A DNA stretch of 55,684 nt from Solirubrobacteraceae bacterium (GCA_030447785.1 JAUJOF010000016.1:1-55684); one strand, 5' to 3'; shown: positions 29,437 through 38,062, counted from the first letter of the stretch. The notes: a model not told the origin generated them from the letters alone. Made by a program: numbers and translations.

Positions 29437-29802
29437 ATGCCCGACACCGCACTCTTCGTCGGCTTCGGAGCCCCCGCGCGGGCCCGCGAGCCCCAGGCGC
29501 TGGAGCTCTTCGAGCAGTGGGTCGGGTTCTGCTCGGACCTGCGCGAGCAGGGCGAGATCGAGAGCTTCGAGCCGGTGCTGCTCGACGCCCACGGGGGCGA
29601 CCTGGCCGGCTTCTTCTTGCTGCGCGGCGACGGCGAGCGGCTCGATCGGCTGCGCCGCGACGAAGACTTTCGGCGCCTGAGCGCCCGCGCGCAGCTGGTG
29701 GTCGAGGGCTTTGGCGTCGTCGGCGCGCACGCCGGCGACGCGCTCACCGAGCAGCTGGCGATCTACCGCAGTCAGGTCGAGGAGCAGCTCGCGTCGGGCT
29801 GA
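29437..29802 (+). CDS. Conserved hypothetical protein, possible dimeric alpha/beta-barrel
   Basis: A 121-residue soluble protein from ATG 29437 behind an AGGGAGG ribosome site. The sequence TALFVGFGAPARAREPQALE, then EIESFEPVLLDAHGGDLAGF, FLLRGDGERLDRLRRDEDFR and AQLVVEGFGVVGAHAGDAL has the rhythm of a ferredoxin-like dimeric barrel (YCII-like). The function is unknown. It is convergent with the next CooC-like gene. Confidence 0.55.
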   Translation: MPDTALFVGFGAPARAREPQALELFEQWVGFCSDLREQGEIESFEPVLLDAHGGDLAGFFLLRGDGERLDRLRRDEDFRRLSARAQLVVEGFGVVGAHAGDALTEQLAIYRSQVEEQLASG

Positions 29803-29803
29803 T

Positions 29804-30541
29804 TCAGCCCGGAACCGCTGCGCCCGCCAGGCGGTCGGCGAGTGCCACGAGGACCGTGACCCCGGGGGAGTACGGATCGAGATCGATCGGCGCTAGCCCG
29901 TCGCGGTCGGCGCGGGCGATGGTCGCGTCCTCGGGAACCACGATCAGCTCTCGGTCGGGGATCGCGGCGCGGATGGCGTCGAGGTCGGCATCGTCACGCA
30001 CCCGGTTGGCGAGCACGATGACCTCGGTCTTGTCGGCGGCGATGGCGACCGCGCGACGCGCCACCTCGAGCGCCTTCGCGGTCGGGTTGGCGACCACGAG
30101 GACCACGTCGACGCTGTCGGGGGCCATGCGCAGGACCGTGCCCAGCCCCGCCTCCAGGTCGCAGAGCACCGTGCGCTCGCCGTCCTCGAGCTCGCGCAGG
30201 AGCTGGTCGGCGGAGACCCCGCAGCACTGACAGCCAGGCGTGTCGTTGTCGATCCGGTTGGCGACCACGAGGCGCACGCCGTCGGGAGCGTCGGCGCCGA
30301 AGCGCTCGATCATCCCCTCGATCGTGGGCTCGTGCTCGACCTCGCCGGTCTCCAGGCCCTGGCGCACGCCGAGCAGCAGGTCGGTGCGCTCGGCGCCGAC
30401 ACCCAGCGAGACCCCGAGCATCGGATTGGCGTCGGCGTCGAGCGCGAGCACCGAGTGCCCCGCGCGACCGAGTGCGCGGGCGACCGTGCCCGACACCGTG
30501 GTCTTGCCTGCGCCGCCCTTGCCCGCCACCATGATCTTCAT
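29804..30541 (-). CDS. CooC-type ATPase with C-x-C-C motif
   Basis: A 245-residue ATPase from ATG 30541, with VAGKGGAGKTTVSGTVARAL, LDADANPMLGVSLGVGAERT, then VANRIDNDTPGCQCCGVSAD (Cys104, 106, 107). It continues with VLCDLEAGLGTVLRMAPDSV and VVANPTAKALEVARRAVAIA. The canonical CooC metal-binding C-x-C is present, so this copy is closest to classical CooC. It would insert Ni into CO dehydrogenase or another Ni enzyme. It ends 2 bp from the convergent gene at 29802 and lies 9 bp downstream of the next ATPase gene, in the same operon. Confidence 0.85.
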   Translation of the reverse strand: MKIMVAGKGGAGKTTVSGTVARALGRAGHSVLALDADANPMLGVSLGVGAERTDLLLGVRQGLETGEVEHEPTIEGMIERFGADAPDGVRLVVANRIDNDTPGCQCCGVSADQLLRELEDGERTVLCDLEAGLGTVLRMAPDSVDVVLVVANPTAKALEVARRAVAIAADKTEVIVLANRVRDDADLDAIRAAIPDRELIVVPEDATIARADRDGLAPIDLDPYSPGVTVLVALADRLAGAAVPG

Positions 30542-30550
30542 ATTCCCAGC

Positions 30551-31306
30551 CTAGCCCTCGGCGAGCGCGGCCACAAGACGCTCGATCTCCACGACCGCCG
30601 GGGAGTCGGGAGCGTGGTCGACGGGCGCGACGCCGAGCCGCTCGGCGTGGGCCACCGCCTCGTCGGCGGGCACGGCGGCCATCACCGGCTCGCCCACGAG
30701 CCCCTCCACGTGGCGCACGTCGTCCGCGCCGGTCACGCGGTTGGCTACGAACACCGCTCGCACGCCCTCGCGCATGCGCGCGATCCGCGCCACCCGCCGG
30801 GCCGCCAGCGCCGACTGCGCGGTGGGCTGGACCACCGCCACGAACGTCTCGGCGTAGGGTGCCCAACCGAAGGCGACATGGCGAGGACCGGCGGGCAGAT
30901 CCCCCACGAAGGTCCAGTCCTCGAAGGTCCGCGCGCGGGGAAGGCGGTGGATCACCCTGTAGTAGGCGTTCAGCGAGCCCATGATGGGCTCGACTCCGGC
31001 CTGCGGAGTCTTGCCCGCCTGCAGCAGGCGGATCCCGTCGGGCGCGTCGGTCGCGTAGCGCTGCACGGCGCGCACCGGCCCGACGCCCTTGCGCAGCCGC
31101 CAGCGCCCGTTCTCGTCCTTTTCGGCGGCCTCGCCCAGCGGCGGCTGTGTCGGGTCGGCGCCCGCTCCGAGGCTGAACGACAGACCGGGTAGGAGATCGG
31201 AGTCCAGCGCTAGCACGCGCCTGCCATCGCGGGCCACGACGCGCGCCATCGTGCCGGCGATCACCGACTTGCCCGCCCCGCCCTTACCGACCACAGCGAC
31301 CCTCAC
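30551..31306 (-). CDS. Divergent CooC/MinD-like ATPase lacking metal-binding cysteines
   Basis: A 251-residue protein starting at GTG 31306, with VAVVGKGGAGKSVIAGTMAR (Walker A, GKS) and LDSDLLPGLSFSLGAG. An inserted segment KDENGRWRLRKGVGPVRAVQ follows. Where relatives carry C-x-C it reads GVEPIMGSLNAYYRVIH with no Cys. The switch II box is WTFVGDLPAGPRHVAFGWAP. It keeps the ATPase core but has lost the metal site, so it may act as a non-metal partner (heterodimer) of the C-x-C copy at 29804, which is 9 bp downstream in the same operon. It is divergent from the SHOCT-like gene. Confidence 0.75.
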   Translation of the reverse strand: MRVAVVGKGGAGKSVIAGTMARVVARDGRRVLALDSDLLPGLSFSLGAGADPTQPPLGEAAEKDENGRWRLRKGVGPVRAVQRYATDAPDGIRLLQAGKTPQAGVEPIMGSLNAYYRVIHRLPRARTFEDWTFVGDLPAGPRHVAFGWAPYAETFVAVVQPTAQSALAARRVARIARMREGVRAVFVANRVTGADDVRHVEGLVGEPVMAAVPADEAVAHAERLGVAPVDHAPDSPAVVEIERLVAALAEG

Positions 31307-31349
31307 GGCGGGGAGGTTATCCTCGAGCCCATGCGACCGGCACAGCGAC

Positions 31350-31709
31350 ATGAGTGAGGAGGGCCCGGCCCGCGACGACGGCGCCGGGGGGCCCCCAGGC
31401 GGGCGTGGCTGGAAGGTCGACGCGGAAGAGTCGCTCGCCCGCCTGCGCAAGGGGGCCAAGCGGTCGGGCGGCGAGCTGGTCTACGTCGACGAGCACGGTA
31501 GGCGGCGGCGTCTGCCCGCCGACATGGCCGAGCTCACGCCCGAGCAGCGACGCGCCGCGGTGGACGCACTGTCGTCCGCGCTGGGGGCGCCCGACCCCGA
31601 CTACGCGCGGCTGGCCGCCGTGGAGCGTCTCACCGAGTTGCGCGCGGCCGGCAGGCTGAGCGAGGAGAACTACCAGCGCGAGCGGCGGCGGCTGCTGGGC
31701 GGCGGCTGA
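31350..31709 (+). CDS. SHOCT-like short-domain protein
   Basis: A 119-residue soluble protein from ATG 31350. The first 45 residues are Gly/Asp/Glu-rich. The middle reads RKGAKRSGGELVYVDEHGRR and LPADMAELTPEQRRAAVDAL. The last 25 residues (AVERLTELRAAGRLSEENYQ, then RERRRLL) match the SHOCT short C-terminal oligomerisation motif. It is divergent from the metal-site-less ATPase, 43 bp away. The role is unknown. Confidence 0.6.
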   Translation: MSEEGPARDDGAGGPPGGRGWKVDAEESLARLRKGAKRSGGELVYVDEHGRRRRLPADMAELTPEQRRAAVDALSSALGAPDPDYARLAAVERLTELRAAGRLSEENYQRERRRLLGGG

Positions 31710-31724
31710 CCGCGGGAGCGAGCC

Positions 31725-32516
31725 TCAGCCGCCGGCGCCGCTCTTGGCCATGACACGGCGCAGGGTCTCCACGTCGAGGCGGCCGGGCGGATCCACGTGG
31801 TGGGGATCGGACAGGACCACGGCGGGCTCGTCTTGGGTCCCGAACCCGTCGAGGACGAGGGCGGCGCCGTCGAAGTCCTGCTCGCGGGTGTAGTCGGTGA
31901 CGACGACGACGCAGGGCAGCCCGGCCGACCTGGCGGCCAGCAGGCCGTTACGGGAGTCCTCCACACCCGGGGCGGCCGAGGCCGGAAGCCCCAGCTGCTC
32001 GAGCGCCATCTGGTGGGCGCTGGGGTCGGGCTTTCGCTCCGGCGCCTCGTCGGCGGTCACCACGGTCTCGAAGCGCTCGAGCCCGAACAGCCGGTCCAGC
32101 AGCGGGCGGACCCATGCGCGGGTACCGGTGGTCGCCACCGCGAGGCGCACCCCGGCATCCTCGAGCTCGTCGATCAGCTCGCTCACGCCGGGACGCGCTG
32201 GGATCTCTCCCTCGCTGGCCATCTCGGTGAAGATCTCGGTCTTGCGGGCATGGAGGCGAGCGGCCAGCTCGGTGCGTTCCTCCTCGGGCATGCCGCGCTC
32301 CTTGAAGTAGGACTCGAGGCGCCGCTTCCCGCCCGTGACCTCCAGCAGCCTTCCGTACTGCTCGACGTCCCAGCGATCCTCCAGGCCGGCCTCCTCGAAG
32401 GCCCGGTTGAAGGCCACGCGGTGGCCGTCGGGCTCGCTGTCGACGAGCGTGCCGTCGACGTCGAGCACGACGGCCCGCAGGCCGCCGATCCCCCTCGATA
32501 CGGGCGACCAGCCCAC
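31725..32516 (-). CDS. cbbY: CbbY-type HAD phosphatase
   Basis: A 263-residue HAD-superfamily phosphatase, GTG start 32516. Motif I is VVLDVDGTLVDSEPDGHRVA, followed by the CbbY-specific cap region FNRAFEEAGLEDRWDVEQYG and LLEVTGGKRRLESYF. Motif II is in RLAVATTGTRAWVRPLL, the catalytic Lys in APERKPDPSAHQ, and motif IV in GVEDSRNGLLAARSAGLP. CbbY removes the phosphate of xylulose-1,5-bisphosphate, a by-product that blocks RuBisCO. That fits the Calvin genes 7 kb upstream. It follows grdA by only 3 bp, so it is co-transcribed with the glycine-reductase-type operon, an unexpected pairing. Confidence 0.88.
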   Translation of the reverse strand: MGWSPVSRGIGGLRAVVLDVDGTLVDSEPDGHRVAFNRAFEEAGLEDRWDVEQYGRLLEVTGGKRRLESYFKERGMPEEERTELAARLHARKTEIFTEMASEGEIPARPGVSELIDELEDAGVRLAVATTGTRAWVRPLLDRLFGLERFETVVTADEAPERKPDPSAHQMALEQLGLPASAAPGVEDSRNGLLAARSAGLPCVVVVTDYTREQDFDGAALVLDGFGTQDEPAVVLSDPHHVDPPGRLDVETLRRVMAKSGAGG

Positions 32517-32519
32517 CGA

Positions 32520-32987
32520 TCAGCTCGGCGAGGACGCCTGCTCGCGCATGCCCTTGACCGCCTCGGCGATCTCCTCGGTCTCCAGCACGTCAGTCATCAC
32601 CCCGACCTGATCGTCGTAGACGTCGTCGGGAACCTGGCTTCTGATTTCGTCCTCCAGGACGTGGTACACGGAGAGGCCCAACTGGACCTCGGCCAAGGCA
32701 CCTGCGTAGGTCGGATCGCCGAGCACCAGTGTCTCGGCTGCGATCTCCGCGCTCTCTGCGTCCGGCGCACCTAGGACCACGAGCAACTGCTCGGGCCCGT
32801 GCTCGTCGGCGAGGCGCTTGATCTTCTCCTGACTACCCAGGTCCATGGCCCCCGAGGCCGTTCAGACGAAGCACTCCGTGGACGAGAAGACGACGTCTCC
32901 GCCGGCGCTCTCGATGCACTTGACGATCGCGGGGCCCGCGATCCCGTCGCGCTCGCCGAGCGCGACGACCTGCTTGCCTTCGAACAT
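32520..32987 (-). CDS. grdA: Glycine reductase complex selenoprotein A (Sec42)
   Basis: Read through the in-frame TGA at 32862-32864, the 155-residue protein from ATG 32987 begins MFEGKQVVALGERDGIAGPA. It continues IVKCIESAGGDVVFSST and ECFV-U-TASGAMDLGSQE. C39-x-x-U42 is the redox pair of GrdA, which carries the carboxymethyl-selenoether from protein B to protein C. The rest (EQLLVVLGAPDAESAEIAAE, LGDPTYAGALAEVQLGLSVY) aligns with GrdA throughout. A hairpin follows the UGA. It is the last grd gene before cbbY. Ordinary gene callers would start this at residue 49 and miss the redox site. Confidence 0.95.
32828..32841 (-). promoter_or_regulatory. Candidate SECIS hairpin in grdA
   Basis: On the minus strand CCTGGGTAGTCAGG forms a 4-bp stem with loop GGUAGU, 20 nt after the UGA. 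The loop begins with G as required, but the stem is short. Confidence 0.5.
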
Positions 32988-32996
32988 GGGGCTAGC

Positions 32997-33335
32997 TCAC
33001 TCCTTTTCGATCTTTTCGAGGTTCTGGTCCAGCCATTGGTTCAGCTGGGTGGGGCTGATCGTACTCTGCGAAAGGCGCGCCATCTCCTCTCCGTCGCGCA
33101 TCAGCAGGAAGGTGGGCAGTCCGTGGACGCCAAGGTTGATGCATGCTCGCTTGGCCTTGGGCGCCTCCAGCTTGACCACGCGCAGCTGGTCCTCCCGCTC
33201 GTCGGCGAGCTTCTCGACGTGGGGGGTGAGGCGAAGGCACGGCTCGCAATCGGGTCCCCAGACGTCGACCAGCACGGTTCCGCTCTGGACCACCTCGTCG
33301 AAGTTCTCCCGCGTCGCCTCGATCGGTTCGGCCAA
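32997..33335 (-). CDS. trxA: Glycine-reductase-associated thioredoxin
   Basis: A 112-residue thioredoxin from ATG 33335. The fold is complete (EATRENFDEVVQSGTVLVDV, LPTFLLMRDGEEMARL with the cis-Pro). The active site is WGPDCEPCLRL rather than WCGPC. The GPxCEPC form is the one I associate with grd operons, where this thioredoxin re-reduces the selenoprotein. It sits between grdC and grdA, 9 bp before the grdA start. A thioredoxin reductase gene is not in the window. Confidence 0.9.
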   Translation of the reverse strand: MAEPIEATRENFDEVVQSGTVLVDVWGPDCEPCLRLTPHVEKLADEREDQLRVVKLEAPKAKRACINLGVHGLPTFLLMRDGEEMARLSQSTISPTQLNQWLDQNLEKIEKE

Positions 33336-33353
33336 CGTGATCTCCCTCTCTCT

Positions 33354-34781
33354 CTAGTCGCTTTGCTCGAGCAGCACGCTCATACCGTCCGACAACTCGG
33401 ACATCCGTCCCAGGAAGAGGCTTCCCTTGGCGATCAGCTGCACCCGACGCGCCTCGCCGCTCGTGAGCCGGGCGTGTGCGTGGGGGAGGTAGCACAGCGC
33501 CGAGGCGATGTGCCCCTGGGTGGGAGCGAAGCCGGGCATCCCCCGCCGGCGGACGAACTCGTCGATGTCCTCGCGCGCGATCTCTCCGTTGCGCACGGCC
33601 AGGGCGGCGATCGTCTTGTAGTTGCGCTTGGGAACGTCCCCGGAGCCCTGGGGCTCGGTGATCTCCGGATTGTGCAGCTCGGTCGCGTAGTCGTCGACGC
33701 CGAGCATCCCGACGCCCAGGCGCTCGAGCGGCTCGACGACGAGCGCCTCGATGATCCTCTGGTTCGAGGAGCCGGCTGCCACGCGGTGGCGGGCGACCGA
33801 GTCGAGGCGAATCCGGGGCGAGCGCCCGTCGCCTGCTGCCTCAACCAGCATCGCCGCGCCCCCGAGGACGTCCTCGAGCACCGGCAGGTCGTTCTTGAGG
33901 TGGCCCTCGAACTTCATCCCGAGCTTGGGCACCGAGCCGCCGGCCACCACGGCCACCCGCTCAAAGACTCCGGAGGCCACCAGGCTGCCGGCCATGACAA
34001 GCGCGGGGATCGGCGCGGCGCAGAAGTTCTTGACGTCCGCTCCGGAGGCTTCGGTCAACCCGGCCACCGCGGCCACCGCCTTGGCCAGGTTGCCCCCGCC
34101 GCGCTGGTAGCGGTCGCCGATCGCCTCCTCGCCGGCACCGAGCACGTAGTCGATGGATTGCGGGTCGATCTGGTGGTCCTCGAGCAGTCGTCCGAGCGCG
34201 AGCGCGGCGCTGGCCTTGGTGGCCAGGTTCTCGAGCAGTACCCGCGCGGCGAGCGCCTCGTCGGCTTCATGGGCCCCGCGCATCGCCCCGACCAGGCGGT
34301 CGGCGCCGAGGTACAGGGGTAGCGCCCCGGACTCCGCCGCGGCCTCCTCCGCGTCGACGCCGGCCTCGGCCAGGCGCTCCAGGTCGAAGCGCTCGGCCAG
34401 CGGATGGCGGGCCAGCGCGACGCCGGCCGCCTCGGCGTGCGCGGCGTCAAGGGCGATCAGGTCGAACTCGTCGACCGCGGCCATGAGACCCAGGAACTCC
34501 TCCTCGGGCATCAACTCGCCCGCGCCGGCAAAGCGCTCGGCCCCGTCCCCGGCGGCCGACACCCACGGCCGCTCGGGCAGCTCGCGCGGGTGGGTCACAC
34601 CCAGATAGGCCTGATGGGGCGGGTAGGCGACGGCCTGCTCGAACGTACGCAGCGCGCCGAGGAAGCGCTGCTCGAGCTCGGGATCGCGCGGCAGCTCCCG
34701 CCCGGGCTTGGAGCCGTGGCGCGCGAGACCGGGCACGTGGGCGAGCACCGCGCTCGTCGCTGAGATGACTGGGTCGGTCAT
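33354..34781 (-). CDS. grdC: Glycine reductase complex component C, beta subunit
   Basis: A 475-residue protein with start ATG 34781 (MTDPVISATSAVLAHVPGLA); an in-frame ATG 27 nt upstream is less likely. It has a thiolase/FabH-like fold: DYVLGAGEEAIGDRYQRGGG, LTEASGADVKNFCAAPIPAL with the active Cys, VAVVAGGSVPKLGMKFEGHL and RKNYK-like PKRNYKTIAALAVRNGEIAR. In glycine reductase it takes the acetyl group from GrdA as a thioester and releases acetyl phosphate. The alpha partner GrdD is not found in this window. It lies 4 bp after grdB. Confidence 0.92.
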   Translation of the reverse strand: MTDPVISATSAVLAHVPGLARHGSKPGRELPRDPELEQRFLGALRTFEQAVAYPPHQAYLGVTHPRELPERPWVSAAGDGAERFAGAGELMPEEEFLGLMAAVDEFDLIALDAAHAEAAGVALARHPLAERFDLERLAEAGVDAEEAAAESGALPLYLGADRLVGAMRGAHEADEALAARVLLENLATKASAALALGRLLEDHQIDPQSIDYVLGAGEEAIGDRYQRGGGNLAKAVAAVAGLTEASGADVKNFCAAPIPALVMAGSLVASGVFERVAVVAGGSVPKLGMKFEGHLKNDLPVLEDVLGGAAMLVEAAGDGRSPRIRLDSVARHRVAAGSSNQRIIEALVVEPLERLGVGMLGVDDYATELHNPEITEPQGSGDVPKRNYKTIAALAVRNGEIAREDIDEFVRRRGMPGFAPTQGHIASALCYLPHAHARLTSGEARRVQLIAKGSLFLGRMSELSDGMSVLLEQSD

Positions 34782-34785
34782 CGCC

Positions 34786-36084
34786 TCAGCCTTCCCGTTC
34801 GCCCTCAAAGACAGTCGGCTCGGTCACGGGCGTGGACAGCGCGTGCAGCGCCCGCTCGAGCAGCTCGCGTCGCCACGCGTGCTCCTGGTCGGGACCCAGG
34901 TCGGGGTCGCCGGTGGGGTAGGGGATCCCGCGCGTGGGCACGATCCGCGGGGCTCCGACGCGCTTGGCGATCGAGACCAGGTTGCACAGCAGCACGGTGG
35001 GGATCCCGGCGCGCTCCAGCTCCTTGCTCAGCGTTGACCCGCAACGCGTTCCCGTTCCTCAGGTGGCGGTGAGGATGGCCGCCTGCACGCTGGCCTGGTG
35101 CAGGTCGGCTCCCCACTCGACCCCGAAGCGCCGCGCGTCGGCCACCGTGGTGCCGTTGCCGGTCGTCGTGAAGTACTCGTTGTGCAGGCCGCCGATCGCG
35201 CCCTCGCTCTCGAGCTCGCGCGCCACGTCGAGGGGCAGGATGCGATTGGGGTCTTCGTTGGCCCACTGCGTCGAGAAGCCGCCGTGCACGGACTCGAACT
35301 CCTCCGCGGCAGCGGAGTCGTGGCCTTCGAGCGAGTAGCGCACCCACTTGCTGGCGCGCGAGGACTCGAGCCGGTCGGGGTTGCCGACCGGGACGAAGCC
35401 ACCCTCGGTGAGGAGCGCCACCACGATCTGCTCCGGGTCGTCCACCGGCGCCGCGGGCTCCACCTGGTCGAAGCGCGGCAGCGGGATCTCGGTCGCCTCC
35501 TCGTCTCCGCCCAGGCGTGCCAGCAGGAGCGCGACGGCGCGCTGGGCGGCGCTGTGGTCGGCCACCCGATTGCGCCTGGGCACGGGGTTGACGCGCCCGT
35601 CCTCCGGGGTGAGCTCCTCCCCGCCGGCGACCTTCTTCACCGCCTCGGCGAACCGGTCGAGGGAGTCGCGCATGGTGCGGGCGGTCTCGCCGCTGGCCAC
35701 CACCGGGATGCCCTCGATCTCGCCCACGCCCGGGTTGTCGCCGTGCATGGCGGCGAGCGCCGGGAGGCCCGCCTCGGCGGCGGCGGTCACCACGCGCGCG
35801 CAGGCCAGGCCGTAGCGCCCGCTGGTGAACGCCGGGCCCGCGATCACCAGCTCGACCCCCTCGTCCTGCGCCCGGGCGACGAGGTCGGCCGCGAACTCGG
35901 GGTGGCCGGCGGCGTGGTCGTCGCCGCAGAAGATCGTGGCGACGATCTCGTGCTCCTCTCCCAGGAGGGCCTGCAGGCGCTTGCCCGGCCCGACCGTCTC
36001 GCGGCGCAGCTCGGGCCTCGTGCCCGCCTCCTCTTCGCCGCCGACGCCGGCGAAGAACTGGTTGACGTAGTGGGCGATGCGCAT
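34786..36084 (-). CDS. grdB: Glycine/sarcosine/betaine reductase component B gamma subunit (Sec342)
   Basis: Read through TGA at 35059-35061, this is a full-length 432-residue selenoprotein from ATG 36084. It starts MRIAHYVNQFFAGVGGEEEA and has VIAGPAFTSGRYGLACARVV and AMHGDNPGVGEIEGIPVVAS. The active site is AILTAT-U-GTGTRCGSTLS, and the C-terminus is RIVPTRGIPYPTGDPDLGPD. Sec342 attacks the substrate and releases ammonia or the amine. The substrate class (glycine, sarcosine or betaine) cannot be told from sequence alone. The start overlaps the grdE stop (ATGA). Sequence after the UGA is in the same frame with no error. Confidence 0.95.
35031..35047 (-). promoter_or_regulatory. Candidate SECIS hairpin in grdB
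   Basis: On the minus strand GCGTTGCGGGTCAACGC makes a 6-bp stem with loop CGGGU beginning 11 nt after the UGA at 35059-35061. A G is second in the loop, in line with bacterial SECIS rules. Confidence 0.7.
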
Positions 36085-37366
36085 CAGACCTCCTCGTGGC
36101 AGGTGAGCCTACCCCAGCCCAGGGGACTCAACGCGCAGAGGACGACCGCCACCGGCAGCTCGAGCTCCTCGGTGGCGGGGCGGTCAAGGAGGGCCACCTG
36201 ATCGCCGCCGAGCGCCCGCTCGCAGGCGGGGAGCGTCAGGCGCTCGTCGTAGTTGCCGGTGCTCACCATCGCCACGCCCTTGGTCGGCGGGACCACCAGC
36301 GACGGGCCGGTGCCGTCCCGTCCGGCCATCTCGGGCAGGACGCCCACCGCGGCGATGCCCTGCTCCTCGAGGCGGTCCATCTTGAGCGTCACGTCGGCGT
36401 CGGCGTTGCCACCGCCCTCCTTGGTGAGGATGGCGGCGTCGACCCCGACGGCGGCGCACAGCCGTGCGGCGTGGGCCGAGACCAGCTCCTTGGCGTTCTG
36501 GTCGACGGGCTCGGGGCAGAGCACCAGCGCCGCCAGGTGGAGGTCCTGGCACTCCCGCACGGCGGCGACGACGGGATGGGTTTGGTGCAGGAGGGTGGGG
36601 TTTCGCAGCGCCGGGTGCCCGTACTGTCCGCTCACCACCGCGCCGTCGTCGAGCTCGTTGGGCGAGAGGAGCGTGGCCAGGCCGCCCGACAGGCTGCGCC
36701 CGTAGACGAACACGTCCTTGAACCGCCCCTGGGTCTGGATGTTGGTCACCACCGCCACCCGCGGAAGCCCGTCGGGGGACTGCGCAGCCGGGTCGGTGAG
36801 CTCCTCGATGGCGTCCGGCTCGACCTCGAGCGCGGCGTCGGCGAGGTGCACGGCGAGGTGCAGCAGCCCGCGCCGCAGCGCCGCCTCGACCTCCTCCCAT
36901 TCGGCGTCGGGCGCGGGGTCGAACTCGACCACGAGGTTGTGGGTCTCGGAGAGGGGGGAGCGTCCCGCCTCGGGGGGCGCCATGTCGATCACCGCCTCCT
37001 GGGCGCGGGGGAGGTGCCCCGCGGCGAGGACCGCGGCGCCCCGCAGGACGTGAATCTCGCCCCGGCCGGCCGGGAGCGCGGGGCCGACGAAGCCCGGGAA
37101 GACGCCGCCTCCCCCGGGCCCTTGGAGCAGGGCTGGGCGGCGTCGAGCGCGTTGACGATGCGCACCGGCTCGCCGGGGGAGGCGCAGGCCAGGCGCACCT
37201 CGGCGAGCGCCGGGTCGCGCAGCAGCGACGTGGCCTCGTCCTCGGAAACGGTGAGCCGGCCTTCCTCGAGGCTCGTGCGCTGGCCCAGCTCCAGCGAGCG
37301 CACCTCGTGGACCAGGCGGCGCAGGCCTCCTCCGGCGTCGCGGGTGTTCTCGGATTTGTCGGTCAT
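36084..37366 (-). CDS. grdE: Glycine/sarcosine/betaine reductase component B alpha/beta proprotein (one frameshift)
   Basis: From ATG 37366 the N-terminus reads VRSLELGQRTSLEEGRLTVS and VRLACASPGEPVRIVNALDA. Within the G-run at about 37108-37117 one base is missing. In the restored frame it continues GGGVFPGFVGPALPAGRGEI and VIDMAPPEAGRSPLSETHNL. Then come VAVVTNIQTQGRFKDVFVYG, TKEGGGNADADVTLKMDRLE and MVSTGNYDERLTLP. The restored length of about 427 residues equals known GrdE/GrdG proproteins, which are cleaved to give a pyruvoyl subunit that binds the substrate amino group. I cannot confirm the cleavage Cys. It heads the grd operon, overlapping the upstream hypothetical by 4 bp. Confidence 0.88.
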
Positions 37367-38034
37367 GGCGTCGGCGCTGACTGGGGGACCGCTCGCAGCG
37401 TCTCCCCGATGCGGTCGAACATGGGGGCGAGCGCGGCGAAGCGCTTCGCCGGCACGGTCTGGAAGACGATAGTGATCATCGTCTGACCGCGGAAGAGGAA
37501 GTAGTGGGCATGGCCTCCTCGCTGGCCGGTGGCGGCGTCTTGGAACGTGTAGAGGTACAGGTACCCCGGCAGCCCACCGAGGGTCACCTGCCTGGGTGGG
37601 CTCAGCGGCTCGACCTGTCCGGCGGCCCGCACCAGCCCGTCGGTGATCTTCTTCGCGGCGTCGAGGTCCTCTGGCCCGATGGCCATGCCCAGGTCGGCCA
37701 TCCGCACCAGGATCGAGGAGCCGTCCCCCTCGACGAGCAGCCGGACCTGGGGGTCGGCGGAGGTGACGCGCCGCCAGCCGGCGGGGTAGGAGATCGAGAA
37801 CCCCCCCGCCGCATCCTGGAAGCGAACGTCGTCCGCCCCCTGCCCGCCCGCCACCTGCCCGTCCGCCCCCCGCCCGTCCGCCACCTGAGCCGGTGGGTCG
37901 GTCGGAGCGGGGGCGACCAGCGCCCGTGCGTTCAGCATCGCGCCCGCGCCGCGCACGACGGCGGCCGCGACGCCCGCCGCGACCCACCGGCGCGGCGCGA
38001 CGGGCGAGAAGCGACTGCGAGTCCCAGTCGTCAC
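37363..38034 (-). CDS. Membrane-anchored or exported protein of unknown function
   Basis: A 223-residue protein with an N-terminal basic stretch and hydrophobic anchor (WVAAGVAAAVVRGAGAML). A Pro/Asp/Gly/Gln-rich linker contains near-tandem units (QVADGRGADGQVAGGQGADD). The domain FQDAAGGFSISYPAGWRRVT to MITIVFQTVPAKRF is PsbP/DUF1795-like. It overlaps grdE by 4 bp and so may be in the grd operon. Similar folds occur in the protein at 11565-12179. The function is unknown. Confidence 0.6.
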   Translation of the reverse strand: MTTGTRSRFSPVAPRRWVAAGVAAAVVRGAGAMLNARALVAPAPTDPPAQVADGRGADGQVAGGQGADDVRFQDAAGGFSISYPAGWRRVTSADPQVRLLVEGDGSSILVRMADLGMAIGPEDLDAAKKITDGLVRAAGQVEPLSPPRQVTLGGLPGYLYLYTFQDAATGQRGGHAHYFLFRGQTMITIVFQTVPAKRFAALAPMFDRIGETLRAVPQSAPTP

Positions 38035-38062
38035 CGCTGGGGACCCGGCCGCCGCGCGACCA

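Noticed and set aside
31350..37366. A tRNA-Sec gene or selA/selB/selD near the grd operon
   Set aside because: I looked for a long tRNA with TCA anticodon and for SelA/SelB/SelD motifs and found none in this window; HypE is related to SelD but ends in PRIC and is in the hyp operon.
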